A DNA stretch of 64,000 nt from Oncomelania hupensis (lineage: Eukaryota > Mollusca > Gastropoda > Littorinimorpha > Pomatiopsidae), in contig CM072513.1 in assembly GCA_036898135.1 (NCBI GenBank), positions 75,677,625-75,741,624 on the forward strand, in the 5' to 3' direction. The position numbers were made by a program, and so were the translations under genes. The notes beneath the pieces are model-generated. The model did no database searches, was not told the origin of the DNA, and saw nothing but the letters and a program-made list of their open reading frames with translations. Every line of letters begins with the position of its first letter. The first letter of the stretch is position 1. Of the stretch, positions 53,531 to 64,000 are shown piece by piece.

Positions 53531-53677
53531 CGTTTAGTATTATTATTAGTATTAGTAATAGTAGCAGTAGTAATACTAGTAGTAGTAGTCGTTGTAGTGG
53601 TAATAGTAGTTCTAGTAGTAGTAGTAGTAGTAGTAGCTGCAGTAGTAATAGTAGTAGTAATAGTAGTAGTAGTATTT
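53531..53677. repeat. imperfect (AGT)n repeat
   Basis: AGT/ATT trinucleotides with scattered substitutions, older in appearance than the perfect arrays nearby. Confidence 0.9.
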
Positions 53678-54469
53678 TGAGTACACTTGCCTTATTTTGC
53701 AGGTCGCAACAATCTACATGCGTTTATTGATTTTGCATGCATTTAATCCGTGCGCAGCCATTTCTTCAAAACTCCAGAAAGTACAGTTTTTTTTTGTGCT
53801 TATCTTATCTGATCAGATCTGATCTTATTTCATGCTCAGCCATTTCTTGAAAATCAAGATAGTAAAGGGTTTCTTTTGAAAATCTTATCTTATTTGATCT
53901 GATCTGTTCTGTTGTTTATTTCGTGCACAGACATTTCTTGAGATGAAGGGGAAAAGGGCACCACTATAAATGTAATTTGTCTTCTTTTATCTGATCTGAT
54001 AAGAATCTGCTGATCTTTATCTTACCTTAATATGCTATCTTATTATTTCTTGTCCGTACCGTTTCACTGCTCTTGGGTTTTCGCAACGACGCAGTACATA
54101 TTCGGCAAGGAATGTGGTAGAATTATACGTAAAGGTTAGTCGTCAAAAGTATTCCACGCTTTGGAGGACGGCACTTGCCATGTCAGAGATAAATGAGAAT
54201 AGAATGTTTCTGAGGATTGAAAATCAGTTAAGACTCGCAAAGTGGACTTAAAACAGTAACAACAACCAACTATATATACTTTATATAATTTTAAAAAAAA
54301 ATAACGCCATAAGCATCGTCTTCAATCTTTGTAGAATAATAAATATCGAAATTGTATTGAGCTGTACCATGCATGCAGCACCCATCTGTAACATAGTAAG
54401 AGTATAAAATAGCGTGACAGGCAATGCGTCTCGTATCAAGATACGAGCGCGCTGTAGCAAAAACAGAGT
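53678..54469. other. no gene seen; TCTGATCT-rich
   Basis: TTATCTGATCTGAT-like words recur between 53800 and 54030 together with TTTCTTGAAA phrases, suggesting a decayed ~90-bp tandem repeat (near 53756, 53826 and 53918). No coding region. Confidence 0.4.
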
Positions 54470-54471
54470 TC

Positions 54472-54537
<66 letters not shown>

Positions 54538-54766
54538 GCAATTTTTAAAAAAATAAAAAATAATAATAATAAAAGGATGCCATGCGCCTAAATTAGATTC
54601 AAAGCTGGGCGATCTGTAACCAACACTGACATGTAACAGACACAGCAAACACACATTCATCACTCAAACATGTGATGCAAAGGTAACTCAGTATTAGAAG
54701 ACGGAAAGGAAATATAATTTTAAATTTTGAGATGTTAGACTGATTGCATCCAATACTATCGCGCTT
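54470..54766 (-). mobile_element. SINE-A copy, 3' part
   Basis: (AAT)n tail at 54472-54538, then AAAGGATGCCATGCGCCTAA, GGCGATCTGTAACCAACA and TTAGAAGACGGAAAGG in the order of the SINE-A 3' half on the minus strand. It is cut by SINE-B, and the 5' part lies at 55196-55366. Confidence 0.75.
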
Positions 54767-55192
54767 GGGAGGCACGGTGGCCTAATGGTAGAGCTTTGGC
54801 TTGCGGATCTGAAGGTCCCGGGTTCGAGCCCAGACCGGGGCATTGTGTTGTGTCCTTGGGAAAGACACTTTACTCCTGTTTCCTACTCCTTCGGATGAGA
54901 GTATAAACCGAGGTCTAGTCTGTGTCGCATACATTCCATCATAACGGACTTTAAAGATCCTGAAGCTCATGTCCTAGACGGGTGAGTGCCGGTGACAAGA
55001 ACACACCCAGCATGCACTTAGGTCCTTCTCCCCCATCCCTGGCTGCCCAGGATTGTGCTCAGTTGTACGGGCGTCAGACCATGCGCCCAAAGGCTGCGGG
55101 TGGGCGTCTCGGGCGGCTTGAGTTAGATCCTGTATCGGCCAGCGCCTTGAGCAGCTCTTGAGCTGGTAAAGCGCTATAAAAGAACGAGTAAA
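54767..55192 (+). mobile_element. SINE-B, full-length copy inside SINE-A
   Basis: tRNA-like head: GTGGCCTAATGGTAGAG (A box) and GGTTCGAGCCC (B box). A long body follows with CCTTGGGAAAGACACTTTAC, TATAAACCGAGGTCTAGTC and CCCAGGATTGTGCTCAG. The end reads GCGCCTTGAGCAGCTCTTG, AAAGCGCTATAAAAGAAC. The same sequence is on the minus strand at 63278-63698. About 425 bp, non-coding. Confidence 0.85.
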
Positions 55193-55366
55193 TAATATTA
55201 ACTATTATTGAAGAGAAGGAGGTAACCGGAATACCGAAGAAAACCCTCGGTGACCTGAAAAGTCTCGTATTTGAGTCATATAAGTTCGTCCCCTGCAAGG
55301 TTCGAACCCGGGGCCTTCGGCATTGGAAACCAGCTCGATATCAACGGAGCTACTAAGTGTTCCCAA
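55193..55366 (-). mobile_element. SINE-A copy, 5' part
   Basis: On the minus strand, GGTTCGAACCTTGCAGGGGA is the B-box region, followed by GGTCACCGAGGGTTTTCTTC and TTCAATAATAG, as in the full copy at 11897-12060. It is separated from its 3' half by SINE-B. Confidence 0.75.
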
Positions 55367-55837
55367 AAATTGGGAAAGTGGTAAAGAAAATCTGATGTTA
55401 GAAATTGGTGAATCAGCCTGGCAAATCCTGTTTTGTACTCTGGAAAACGTTAATCTGACTCGAAAATCTCTTGGGACATCTCAAGAAAGAAGAGCTCGCC
55501 AGGGGCAGATGCATTTTAACTACAAAGAGGCGATCTAGTTGCTCGTGAAACCAAATTGCTCTCCCTTTGGGGTAACACAATGGCCGCCTGTTTGTTCCAA
55601 AATGGCCGATTTTGGTCTCCAAATGGCCAACATAATTATTGTAGCTTTTAATTTTTTTTTACTTTTTGTTATTTTTAAGGAAACTAATCTTTTCTTTATT
55701 TATGGCCTAAATCGTGCAGAACTTTATTGTGGGAATTAAGTGAAGAGGAAGCCCTGCACAGTTTATGTGATTAACTCATTAAGGGTATAAAAACATTAAA
55801 CAGTTTTAGCGATCGTGATCGGAAGTTCACGAAGCTT
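55367..55837. other. no gene seen
   Basis: TGGCCGCCTGTTTGTTCC and ATGGCCGATTTTGGTCTCC lie in frames with no domain support. Confidence 0.4.
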
Positions 55838-55881
55838 AGGATGATGATGATGATGACGGCGACGACGACGACGACGACGAC

Positions 55882-55956
<75 letters not shown>

Positions 55957-55957
55957 A
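55838..55957. repeat. (GAT)n/(GAC)n trinucleotide repeat
   Basis: GAT units, a GAC/GGC block at about 55856-55880, then about 75 bp of GAT. Confidence 0.95.
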
Positions 55958-56146
55958 TATCCGTTTGTTTACGTTTTGTTGTGTTAGGGGAGAGTTATCG
56001 AAGAGATCTGAAGTAGTGCTTGCCACTCAGTATCCATCCATTGTCAGATTCTGATGTAACAAACAAAACAAAAGTTGACAACAAAGAATATGTTCGGAGT
56101 AGAAGTGGGTTGGGGTGAATGTGGTTGTGGAATGGGAGAGGGGGAG

Positions 56147-56147
<1 letters not shown>

Positions 56148-56203
<56 letters not shown>
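56148..56203. repeat. (GA)n microsatellite
   Basis: About 55 bp of GA. Confidence 0.95.
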
Positions 56204-56207
<4 letters not shown>

Positions 56208-56285
56208 GTGGATAACAAGAGAGATACTGATGCTTGATGAACTGAAATATCTTACTTGAATGTGAACAAGTGTTTCTTCCGTCGT

Positions 56286-56290
56286 TGTAT

Positions 56291-56322
<32 letters not shown>

Positions 56323-56344
56323 GGGTGTGTGTGTGTGTGTGTGT
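56286..56344. repeat. (TTG)n then (GT)n
   Basis: About 35 bp of TTG followed by about 20 bp of GT. A (CT)-rich stretch continues at 56408-56525. Confidence 0.9.
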
Positions 56345-56525
56345 ACGCGCACACGCCTGTGTCTGTCTCTCTGGCAGTGTGCGTGCGTGTATGTGTATGT
56401 AAATGTGCTCTCTTTCTCTTTCTCTCTCACTCCCTCTTTCCCTCTCTCTATCCTTCTCTTTTCATCACTTCCTCCCTCCTTCCTTCCCTCCCCCCCCCTC
56501 TCTCTCTCTCTTTCTCTCTCTCTCG

Positions 56526-56937
56526 CCCCAAAGCTCTCTTACGAAGCCCACATGCATGGTCATTTGAACTCTCTGATGAGATGTCAGAAGGTGGACAATT
56601 TAATTATCGGAAATGCTGTGATTGGCCTTGGTTGACCGCTGGTAGAGCGAACAGTCACCTCTCAGCCTCTGTTATTTTATACACGAAGAAGTTTCTCAAT
56701 TACTTTAAGACAAACAGTTTAATCGTAGCATTATGGCGGCCTCCGATTCAATTTAAAACATCATAGACCAACGACTTTATTACGAGAATATCACCTTTCG
56801 TTCCTAAATTGCCGTAGTTTGGACACCTAAAGACCTTTCCATCATAATGACTCATAAAGAAGCGTTTTCTTCTTTCCTTTTTATGTATCATATTTATTCT
56901 AAGGTCAAGGTCTTTTGAAATTCACTTTGTATTTCGG
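56526..56937. other. no gene seen
   Basis: No recognised frame. Confidence 0.4.
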
Positions 56938-57022
56938 TTAAAGGGATCCACTTTGGACACGGCCCCTCGATAGATCCGTGTAACATTCACAGTAAGTGTT
57001 GCCCCACTGGAACAAATTAGCT
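56938..57022 (-). repeat. interspersed repeat shared with 63113-63190
   Basis: On the minus strand CAGTGGGGCAACACTTACTG, GAATGTTACACGGATC and CAAAGTGGATCCCTTTAA match GGGGCAACACTCACTGTG, GAATGTTACAAGGATG and CAAAGTGGATTCCTTTAA near 63118-63185. The family is unknown. Confidence 0.6.
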
Positions 57023-57095
57023 AGCAATAACAACAAACTACTCTGTTGAAAATATAATTATCTTTTTAAACAATAAATTCCGTAGTTTTTGTGCC

Positions 57096-57096
<1 letters not shown>

Positions 57097-57154
<58 letters not shown>

Positions 57155-57240
57155 GAAGAAGAAGAAGAAGAAGAAGAAGAAGAAGAATATATTTATATAG
57201 CGCTTTTTCCTATTAAAAATCGGTTCAAAGCGCAATTTTC
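57097..57240 (-). mobile_element. SINE/LINE 3' end with (AAT)n(AAG)n tail
   Basis: AAT and AAG units at 57097-57186 are followed by TATATTTATATAGCGCTTTTTCC and TTCAAAGCGCAATTTTCACGC, the kind of 3' terminus seen in SINE-A/SINE-B-type elements on the minus strand. The remaining part is not recognisable. Confidence 0.5.
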
Positions 57241-58445
57241 ACGCATTCACACACCAAAAAAAAAAAAGAAAATTATAGCGAACAAAAAACAGCAACAACA
57301 AAAATAAAATATATACAGGTTGGCAGATGTGGGTTGGTAGAGACCACGCGGAACAGACCATTGTTGTGGAAGATGGTTCATGAGCAAAGACCAGAAAAGG
57401 TAAGGTTTTAGGTTCTGTTTGAAGGAGGCGATTGAGGGTTTATAAAAGTATATAATTAGCAACCGCTAAGTACCGCTATAGCGCAAATAAATAAATAAAT
57501 AAATAAAATCCTCTAGTAGAGCTTATTGGCGTAACATTAAACAGGGGAAATCGCGACTTTAGCAGTTGGTTTTGAGCAAACCAAAGCCCATTTTATCATG
57601 GTTTAATGTAATAGCTATGCGAAATTTAGACAAAACTCATGTTCGCCAAAAGTAAACAACGCCTTCGAATTGGGGATTTTGAAGATGCCACCGCCGAAGG
57701 ATATGAAATCGAGAATAACAACTTTTTTTTAAAAATCTCCAGTTGACAAGATTTTTTTTCAATATTTAGCACTGTTGTTTGTCTTGTTATTGTCTAATGT
57801 CAAGGCCTTGTATCACACAACCAACTGTGAAGATTAACAGTATTTTTAAAATCTCGATGATAATCCAGTGACTAGGGGCGTGCTTTATAGATAATTCCAC
57901 ATAATTTATGTGTCTATCCACAATTGACGCACATCTTACAAGTAGTACACGTGTTTAGAAAGGTAGACCATTTTATGCATGAACCGTTTAAATGTTCTCT
58001 TCCTTCGAGAAATGGTGCCTTTTCTAATGGCTAATGGAGTACAGTTGACCACTTCTTCAAGTATATCCAGTGAAATATACCAGTTAACAAAATGTTGAGG
58101 TGTACAACTTTACACTGCCTATCGCACACCTGTTTAGGCGTTTCCTTTTCTATACAAGACAAGTTTTTTCCTATTTATCAAATAATCGTAGATCAAGGTC
58201 GTATATCTTTAGAAGATCCCAATTAATGGTAACTTCCTCATAAACTGCCAGAGACTTGATGTTGAAGATGCTATTGTCTTTTCAGAAGTGCCATGTTTTA
58301 TAAGACGTTTGGGTCATTTTGGGTCATGAAATGCAAGAAACCCTATCAAATGTAACTTTGTTTGAAACAGTCTTTTTTTTTTTTTAAATGTTAACGTCTA
58401 TGTTCATCTCTGAAGCGTTAGAATTCGATTAGTTTTTACATTTCA
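57241..58445. other. no gene seen
   Basis: A minus frame at 57247-57462 has ASFKQNLKPYLF..., reminiscent of LINE C-terminal SFKxxLKTYLF, so a short LINE relic is possible here. (AAAT)n lies at 57486-57506. Confidence 0.4.
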
Positions 58446-58516
58446 TCCAGGACTGGAGGTCCCCGACCCATCGCCTTGAATAGCTCTTTTGAACTGGAAC
58501 AGCGCTATATAAAAAC
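58446..58516 (+). mobile_element. SINE-B 3' end relic
   Basis: CGCCTTGAATAGCTCTTTTG, AACTGGAACAGCGCTATATAAAA plus a (CAAA)n tail match the SINE-B 3' end at 55140-55190 with several changes. Confidence 0.55.
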
Positions 58517-58922
58517 AAACAAACAAGTTATAGAAAAATTTCTTACCCTTTTTTTAAAAAAAACATTTTTTGTCAAAGCTGTTATATCAATATATATGGA
58601 CTTCTCCTATGAGTATGGTATGTATAGAGTATTTTGTAACTTGAATTTTTTTGCTACCTTTGAAGTTTTATATTATTTGGGGGGGGGGGGGAGAAGACGG
58701 AGGGGAGGTTTAATTTTTGGACACTTTATTGTCCATTGTCGCTTTATTATCGAAATCTTACCTGGTAGATCAAAGTGTATGGGCTTACTTATCCTATGAG
58801 TATAGAAGTATTTTGTAACTTGTTTAGAAGCCATCTAAATGACACCATAGGCCTCCAGATCATCTCTGGGTAGATATCTTGCCGTTTTAGAATTGTGCGA
58901 CCGCGTGAAAGAAATATTTAAC
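58517..58922. other. no gene seen; G-run at 58679-58691
   Basis: GTATAGA.GTATTTTGTAACTTG occurs twice (58621-58643 and 58800-58822), flanking a region with similar ATGAGTATGG/ATGAGTATAG phrases, so a ~180-bp duplication is possible. Confidence 0.4.

Positions 58923-58980
<58 letters not shown>
58923..58980. repeat. (GT)n microsatellite
   Basis: About 55 bp of GT. Confidence 0.95.
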
Positions 58981-58986
<6 letters not shown>

Positions 58987-59002
58987 ATGTCATATTTTTT
59001 CT

Positions 59003-59632
<630 letters not shown>

Positions 59633-59728
59633 GGCCTTCGCAACTCTTTTAGGTACATGTTAACGTCTAAAGAAGCCAAGAACACGACGTCAGATATTCC
59701 AAGAGCATTCTTGGTAGACTCCTTACTT

Positions 59729-59730
<2 letters not shown>

Positions 59731-59765
<35 letters not shown>

Positions 59766-59790
59766 GAGAGAGAGAGGAGAGAGAGAGTAT
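59731..59790. repeat. (GT)n with GA-rich end
   Basis: About 32 bp of GT followed by AGAGAG and GGAGAG units. Confidence 0.9.
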
Positions 59791-60447
59791 AATTGGGCTT
59801 TTATAAATGTTTTAAATCAAGGGCAATGTCCTCCCGAAAAGCTGTACTCGTTATTATTTTTTTAAATCATTTAATAACTTTAAGCCAGTAAACGTGATAT
59901 TATGAAATATTCTAATTGAAATTTGTGTTAATTTTGGCGTGTCACTTTTGTATTGCACAACTCTTGATTTTGTTTCATGTTATGCCCATACACAAAAATA
60001 CATAAGTGAGTCAATAAATGAATGAATAAATAAATTAGTTAACTAATTAATTAAAAATAAATAGAAATAGAAATTTAATTACGTTATATACACTGTGCGT
60101 CCAGAATTGGTATCATACGAAAAGGTCGTTCATGGCGACATTACTGATACACTCTTATTACCGTTGTATAATAATTAATAACTCCTTGTAATGAAACTCC
60201 AGGAATATAAACTAGTTTAGAGACAATTTGAGTTTAAATTGCTGGAGATCTCTGGCGAATCATACATGACTTATGCAATTATTAATTATATCATCAGGAC
60301 AGTTTGACCGTTGTATAATATTTGTGTGTGTGTGGGTGTGTGTGTATACGTTTATGTATGTATAGTATGTGTTTGTTAAAGGCTGAAGTCGTTTTATCAG
60401 GGAAAAGGCTGTAAGTGGTTTTTTTAAATTACAAAAACCTTATATTT
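59791..60447. other. no gene seen
   Basis: AT-rich; short AATA/AATG-type repeats near 60010-60060. Confidence 0.45.
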
Positions 60448-60958
60448 TAAGATCTTCTGCTGACACTCGCACACTCAAGGTTCCCGTCACCCGCTCTAAG
60501 ACATACGGCCAACGTGCATTCGCTTACTCCGCACCCAAGCAGTGATTCCCTTCCCTCCCATATCCGCAACATACAATCAACACAAGCATTCAAAACGGCC
60601 CTCAAAACCCACCTCTTCAAACTGCATTATTCAGACTGATTTGCATCCCGCTGCCATTCTCTCCTCTTTTGTCTCTGTCTGATCCGTGAGTGTAAACATG
60701 GCTGTAAATATTTATATTGTTTTCCTGCCTGGGTCTAACCAGGCATATAAATAGCTGTGAATAGGTTTTTGCTAATCTATTTCTGTCTTTTTTGTCATTT
60801 GTGTACATAGTTGTAAATAGCTTTTACTTTTACTGTTGTGTCTTTTGGTATATCGTGGCAAAAGCGATGTTTGATCGAGTGCATGTATTTTTATGTAATG
60901 ACTATGTAACGCGTGGTGAGTCTGGTCATAGGCTGGAGTACCCGCTATATAAAAATCC

Positions 60959-61030
<72 letters not shown>
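60448..61030 (+). pseudogene. CR1/L2-like LINE C-terminus and 3' end
   Basis: Begins RSSADTRTLKVPVTRSKTYGQRAFAYSAPKQ, then meets TGA near 60542, where about 2 bases appear to be missing in the LWNSLP-type motif. The next frame continues ...IQSTQAFKTALKTHLFKLHYSD to TGA at 60637-60639. The 3' UTR of about 320 bp ends with CCCGCTATATAAAAATCCG and 70 bp of (TTA)n. This is a 5'-truncated, frameshifted copy of a family related to 17062-17957. Confidence 0.8.
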
Positions 61031-61031
<1 letters not shown>

Positions 61032-61630
61032 TTTGAAAATGTAGGTATAAGTTTGGTGGCTTTTTAAGGCAAGGTCGAAGCTCTGTTCTTAATGATTAAT
61101 GTCCTAATGAGTCACCAGGAACATGATCTTAAAAGATACTGGGATCCTAAATTATTGGCCAAGTTTGACTTGACATTTCTCTGTTATACGGTTCTTGACC
61201 TTGGCATTAAAATACTCAAGAAACCCAATTTGTCAAAACCTTCTGTAGGAAACGTTGCACAGAGACACGTCGTGATGAGGTCATTATTGAAAAGTACACC
61301 GATCGTTTAAGCTACGTGAAGAGAAGCCGTCAATATCAGTTATTATATTTAAAGACACTGCGATATTACTTGTGTTTTGCCCTTTAAGCGTGACATACGT
61401 TTTGGCTACCCTACAGGTTTCCATGTTGCTTCTAAATGCTGTTGATTGTTGTTGGTGGTGGTGGTGCTATTATTCTTGTTATTAATAGTCATACTACCCT
61501 AAGTTTCAGTGTTACTTCCAAATACTTGTTGTAGTTGTTGTTGTTCCTGTTGTTATGGTGGTTGAAATATTTCTCTATAGAGGGCTAGATAGATAAATAT
61601 ATCGACATATATTATTTTAATAAGACTCTT
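61031..61630. other. no gene seen
   Basis: No recognised frame. GTTGTTGTTGGTGGTGG-type words near 61440-61560. Confidence 0.4.
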
Positions 61631-61740
61631 AAATCTACGTCACGATACTTCGTCATACACGACCCTCTTTTCACGATACTTCGTCACACACGACCCTCTT
61701 AAAGAGGGTCGTGTATGACGAAGTATCGTGACGTAGATTT
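61631..61740. repeat. 39-bp perfect inverted repeat with direct copy between
   Basis: The 39 bases at 61631-61669 (starting AAATCTACGTCACGATACTT) are exactly reverse-complementary to 61702-61740. The 32-base spacer contains a third copy (61671-61700, TCACGATACTTCGTCACACA...) in direct orientation to the left arm with one change. The right half of the spacer with the right arm forms a hairpin with almost no loop (GACCCTCTTAAAGAGGGTC). Confidence 0.9.
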
Positions 61741-61996
61741 ATGCCTTGGGGTACGCGGTGTGGGTGGTTGAGTGGAGGGGAGGGTGGTGTAGGGAGTGGA
61801 TGGATTATAGGGCAGGGATAATTGGAGGTGGATTTGAGAGGTGAGCAAGCGTCTTCATGAGAAGCCAAGGACGTGATATTTCACATGCTATAATTTTAGT
61901 TGATTGGCCAATTCTAGACAGCTATTTACCGCAAGCTGCCATCACGTGCCACATCCTAGAATTAATCCGGATCCCCCTACCCCTACCCCTCCCTTC
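61741..61996. other. no gene seen
   Basis: Short spacer with CCCCTACCCCTACCCCTCC at its end. Confidence 0.4.
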
Positions 61997-62056
61997 TCTT
62001 CTTCTTCTTCTTCTTCTTCTTCTTCTTCTTCTTCTTCTTCTTCTTCTTCTTCTTCT
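61997..62056. repeat. (CTT)n microsatellite
   Basis: About 60 bp of CTT. Confidence 0.95.
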
Positions 62057-62105
62057 TTGTTCGACATGTGACATTTTAGTGTATAAGCTAAGGTAAGGTT
62101 GCTTG

Positions 62106-62142
62106 TCCCTTGTCATCTCCATCTTCCTATACTCTTGCTAAA
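62106..62142 (+). mobile_element. very short L-GGATA LINE fragment
   Basis: CCCTTGTCATCTCCATCTTC followed by CTATACTCTTGC matches the LVISIFLYAC-coding stretch of the L-GGATA family (compare 15440-15470). Only about 35 bp, so identification is tentative. Confidence 0.4.
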
Positions 62143-62645
62143 CATATTGTATTTAGAGATGATAAATTGGTCTTTCATATATGTTCCGTTTTTGCGTTGA
62201 TCTTGAAGGTCAAGGTCATTTTAGGCTTTGCAAGAACATACGCAAATAGGTCATCGTACAGTACAGTAGAATGGCTCTGCTTAACCCATAGTATGCCACA
62301 ACAATGGGTTATTTAATCATACATAAACATGAGAGGTCATGTGAAGGTTAAGGGCATCCCGAGGTCAAGATTACTGATTGCCAATGTCAGCCCAAGGACA
62401 GTTTTTTGGGGGGGCATAATACAACTTTTGCTGTAGTTTATTTGATCGTACATGAGAGTGTTTGGAACAGGAGGTCAAGGTCATCTAAAGGTCAAGAGCA
62501 TAGAAATATCAAAATCGGTATTACTTTGCATTTTAGTGCCACCGTTTGTTTGTTTGTTTGTTTGTTTGTTTGTTTTTTCACTCATTTTCATGTTAAATAT
62601 TGCAAGTTCCATAAGGAACATGTGGATCATATGGGCTTTGCCGTT
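62142..62645 (+). repeat. AGGTCA-rich interspersed repeat, copy 2
   Basis: Collinear with 50139-50600 with moderate divergence and a (GTTT)n insertion at 62546-62573. AAGGTCA/GAGGTCA words occur repeatedly (62203-62220, 62334, 62360, 62471-62490). The upstream 400 bp of copy 1 is missing. Confidence 0.7.
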
Positions 62646-63112
62646 CTAGTTAATTTAAAACGTCCCAACTCGAAGGCTTAGTTTAATTGTTCCCGAAAAC
62701 AGGGTTACCCTAAAATTGGCAATGTTATTACATCGCACAATGACAAAGCGGGCTTTCGTTGCTCAAACCAACCACCGAAAGTTTGAATTTTCCATTTTGG
62801 TTCTGTCAGGGAGTGGTTTGTCTGTTTGAACGGTTTTGCCCGTACGACCTTCCGATGGACCCTATTTCTGAGTGGACCACGCCGGTTGAAGCGTGCACTT
62901 TTGGTTTCTGGGGTAGGGTAGGGTCTGCTTTTATCAGCCTAAAACGAAAAACCGTACGAGCAGCTATTTTTACGGGTTCTGTTTTATACGGGCTTTGGTG
63001 CATAGTCCCTTGCTATATTATTGGCTTCAAAAACTACAGAATTTATTCATTAACAAAACTAACATTTATATCCTTTCCTTCGAAAAAGTTATTTTTTGTT
63101 GTAAGCTATTTT
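62646..63112. other. no gene confirmed
   Basis: A plus frame (62759-63187, 142 codons) is open but shows no domain, and its end overlaps an interspersed repeat, so it is probably not a gene. Confidence 0.4.
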
Positions 63113-63190
63113 TTCCATTGGGGCAACACTCACTGTGAATGTTACAAGGATGTGTCGATGGTGCGTGGTCAAAGTGGATTCCTTTAAGTA
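63113..63190 (+). repeat. interspersed repeat shared with 56938-57022
   Basis: See the partner copy on the other strand; similarity spans about 75 bp. Confidence 0.6.
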
Positions 63191-63245
63191 TTTCTTATAT
63201 AGCGCTTCTTTTTAGGTGAAGTCGCTGGCCGATACAGGATCTACT
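63191..63245 (-). mobile_element. SINE-B 3' fragment, outer copy
   Basis: TATATAGCGCTTCTTTTTAG and GCTGGCCGATACAGGATCTAC match the SINE-B 3' end on the minus strand. It is cut off by an AT-rich tail of the next copy. Confidence 0.6.
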
Positions 63246-63698
63246 TTTTATTTTATTTTTTTTAATTTTTATTTAATCACTTTTTATATAGCGCTTTACC
63301 AACTCAAGCGCCTCTCAAAGCGCTGGACGATACAGGATCTAACTCAAACCGCCCGAGACGCCCACCCGCAGCCTTTGGGCGCATGGTCTGACGCCCGGAC
63401 AACTGAGCACAATCCTGGGCAGCCAGGGATGAGGGAGAAGGACCAGGTGCATGCTGGGTGTGTTCTTGTTACCGGCACTCACCCGTCTAGGACATGAGCA
63501 TCAGGATCTTTAAAGTCCGTTATGATGGAATGTATGCGACGCACAGACTAGACCTCGGTTTATACTCTCATCCGAAGGAGTAGGAAACGGAAGTAAAGTG
63601 TCTTTCCCAGGGACACAACACAATGGCCCGGCCAAGGCTCGAACCCAGGACCGTCAGATCCGCAAGCCAGGGCTCTACCATTAGACCACCGTGCCTCC
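63246..63698 (-). mobile_element. SINE-B, full-length copy on minus strand
   Basis: AT-rich tail (63246-63277), then TATATAGCGCTTTACCAACTC, GGCGCATGGTCTGACGCCC, AACTGAGCACAATCCTGGGC, and the tRNA-like head with B box GGCTCGAACCC (63635-63648) and A box near 63670-63685, ending ACCGTGCCTCC. Nearly the same length and sequence as 54767-55192. Confidence 0.85.
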
Positions 63699-63930
63699 TT
63701 ATTCTAATTCATGATGCCCAAGGCGCTCACTTGCTGTCTGAGGATTCTCTTCCGACGCCCAATCGACTGAGCACCATCCTGGGCGACCGGGGATGGGGGA
63801 GAAATGACCTAGTGCTTGCTGGATGTATTAGTGTGCAGCTGGCAGTCATCCGTCTAGAGCATGCACGCCATGATCTGTACGATGGAATGCGTGCGTGCAC
63901 AGACTAGACTTCGGTTTATACTCTCGTCCC
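63699..63930 (-). mobile_element. SINE-B, second diverged copy, body
   Basis: CAATCGACTGAGCACCATCC, GGGCGACCGGGGATGG and CACAGACTAGACTTCGGTTTATACTCTCGTCC parallel the SINE-B body in the same orientation as its neighbour. With 63191-63245 it may be the outer copy that the younger SINE-B entered. Confidence 0.65.
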
Positions 63931-64000
63931 AAATATGTGGATGTGTGTGTGTGTGCGCAGTGAGAGTTATTTCCAAAGCCCTACGTTACGTAACCCGCGA

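Noticed and set aside
62759..63187. 142-codon plus frame as a small membrane protein
   Set aside because: Its end lies in a dispersed repeat and no conserved motif is present.

Overview
This is a repeat-dense, non-coding-rich stretch of an animal nuclear genome, most probably a lophotrochozoan and likely a marine mollusc. That assignment is inferred from the mix of elements: several LINE families, tRNA-headed SINEs, a Gmr1-like Ty3/gypsy element, AGGTCA-rich interspersed repeats, very long simple repeats, and a membrane-anchored globin exon. There are no bacterial features, and nothing suggests operons.

Host gene: the only convincing host coding sequence is one exon at 8840-9054 (+). It encodes the N-terminus of a globin with an MGCC acylation start and ends exactly at the classical B12.2 phase-2 globin intron. 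The remaining exons are not recognisable in the window. Upstream of it, two short ORFs begin with nearly the same MGC-x-QS start, and a third degenerate copy lacks the ATG.

Layout. 1-1545: LINE C-terminus and 3' UTR, split by a 705-bp retroposon (family R705). 1.5-8.3 kb: simple repeats and LINE fragments, including a family ending in (GGATA)n. 8.3-11 kb: globin exon and start of its intron. 11-17 kb: SINEs, STRs and LINE tails. 17-20.2 kb: two further LINE 3' ends. 22-27 kb: LINE ends, a third R705 copy with a SINE inside it, and a MITE-like element with 23-bp perfect inverted ends. 27-31 kb: long (CT/GA)n blocks and a 34-bp minisatellite. 31.5-34.4 kb: a nearly full-span but internally deleted LINE on the minus strand, interrupted by a SINE.

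34.56-45.28 kb is the most structured part. An R705 copy with a 13-bp target duplication was split by a complete-ended LTR retrotransposon (two 1,590-bp LTRs, 5-bp duplication GATAG, minus strand). Its domain order is gag-PR-INT-RT, the Gmr1 arrangement, rather than the usual gypsy order of PR-RT-RH-INT. The RT is truncated, RNase H is not seen, and a foreign antisense gag plus one LTR sits between INT and RT. The LTRs differ by only about 1% by eye, so insertion is recent.

45-64 kb: simple repeats (including about 470 bp of GATA), an AGGTCA-rich repeat in two copies, nested SINEs, a LINE tail and a 39-bp perfect inverted repeat. All boundaries were read by eye without alignment software; element names such as R705, SINE-A, SINE-B and L-GGATA are working labels used only here.
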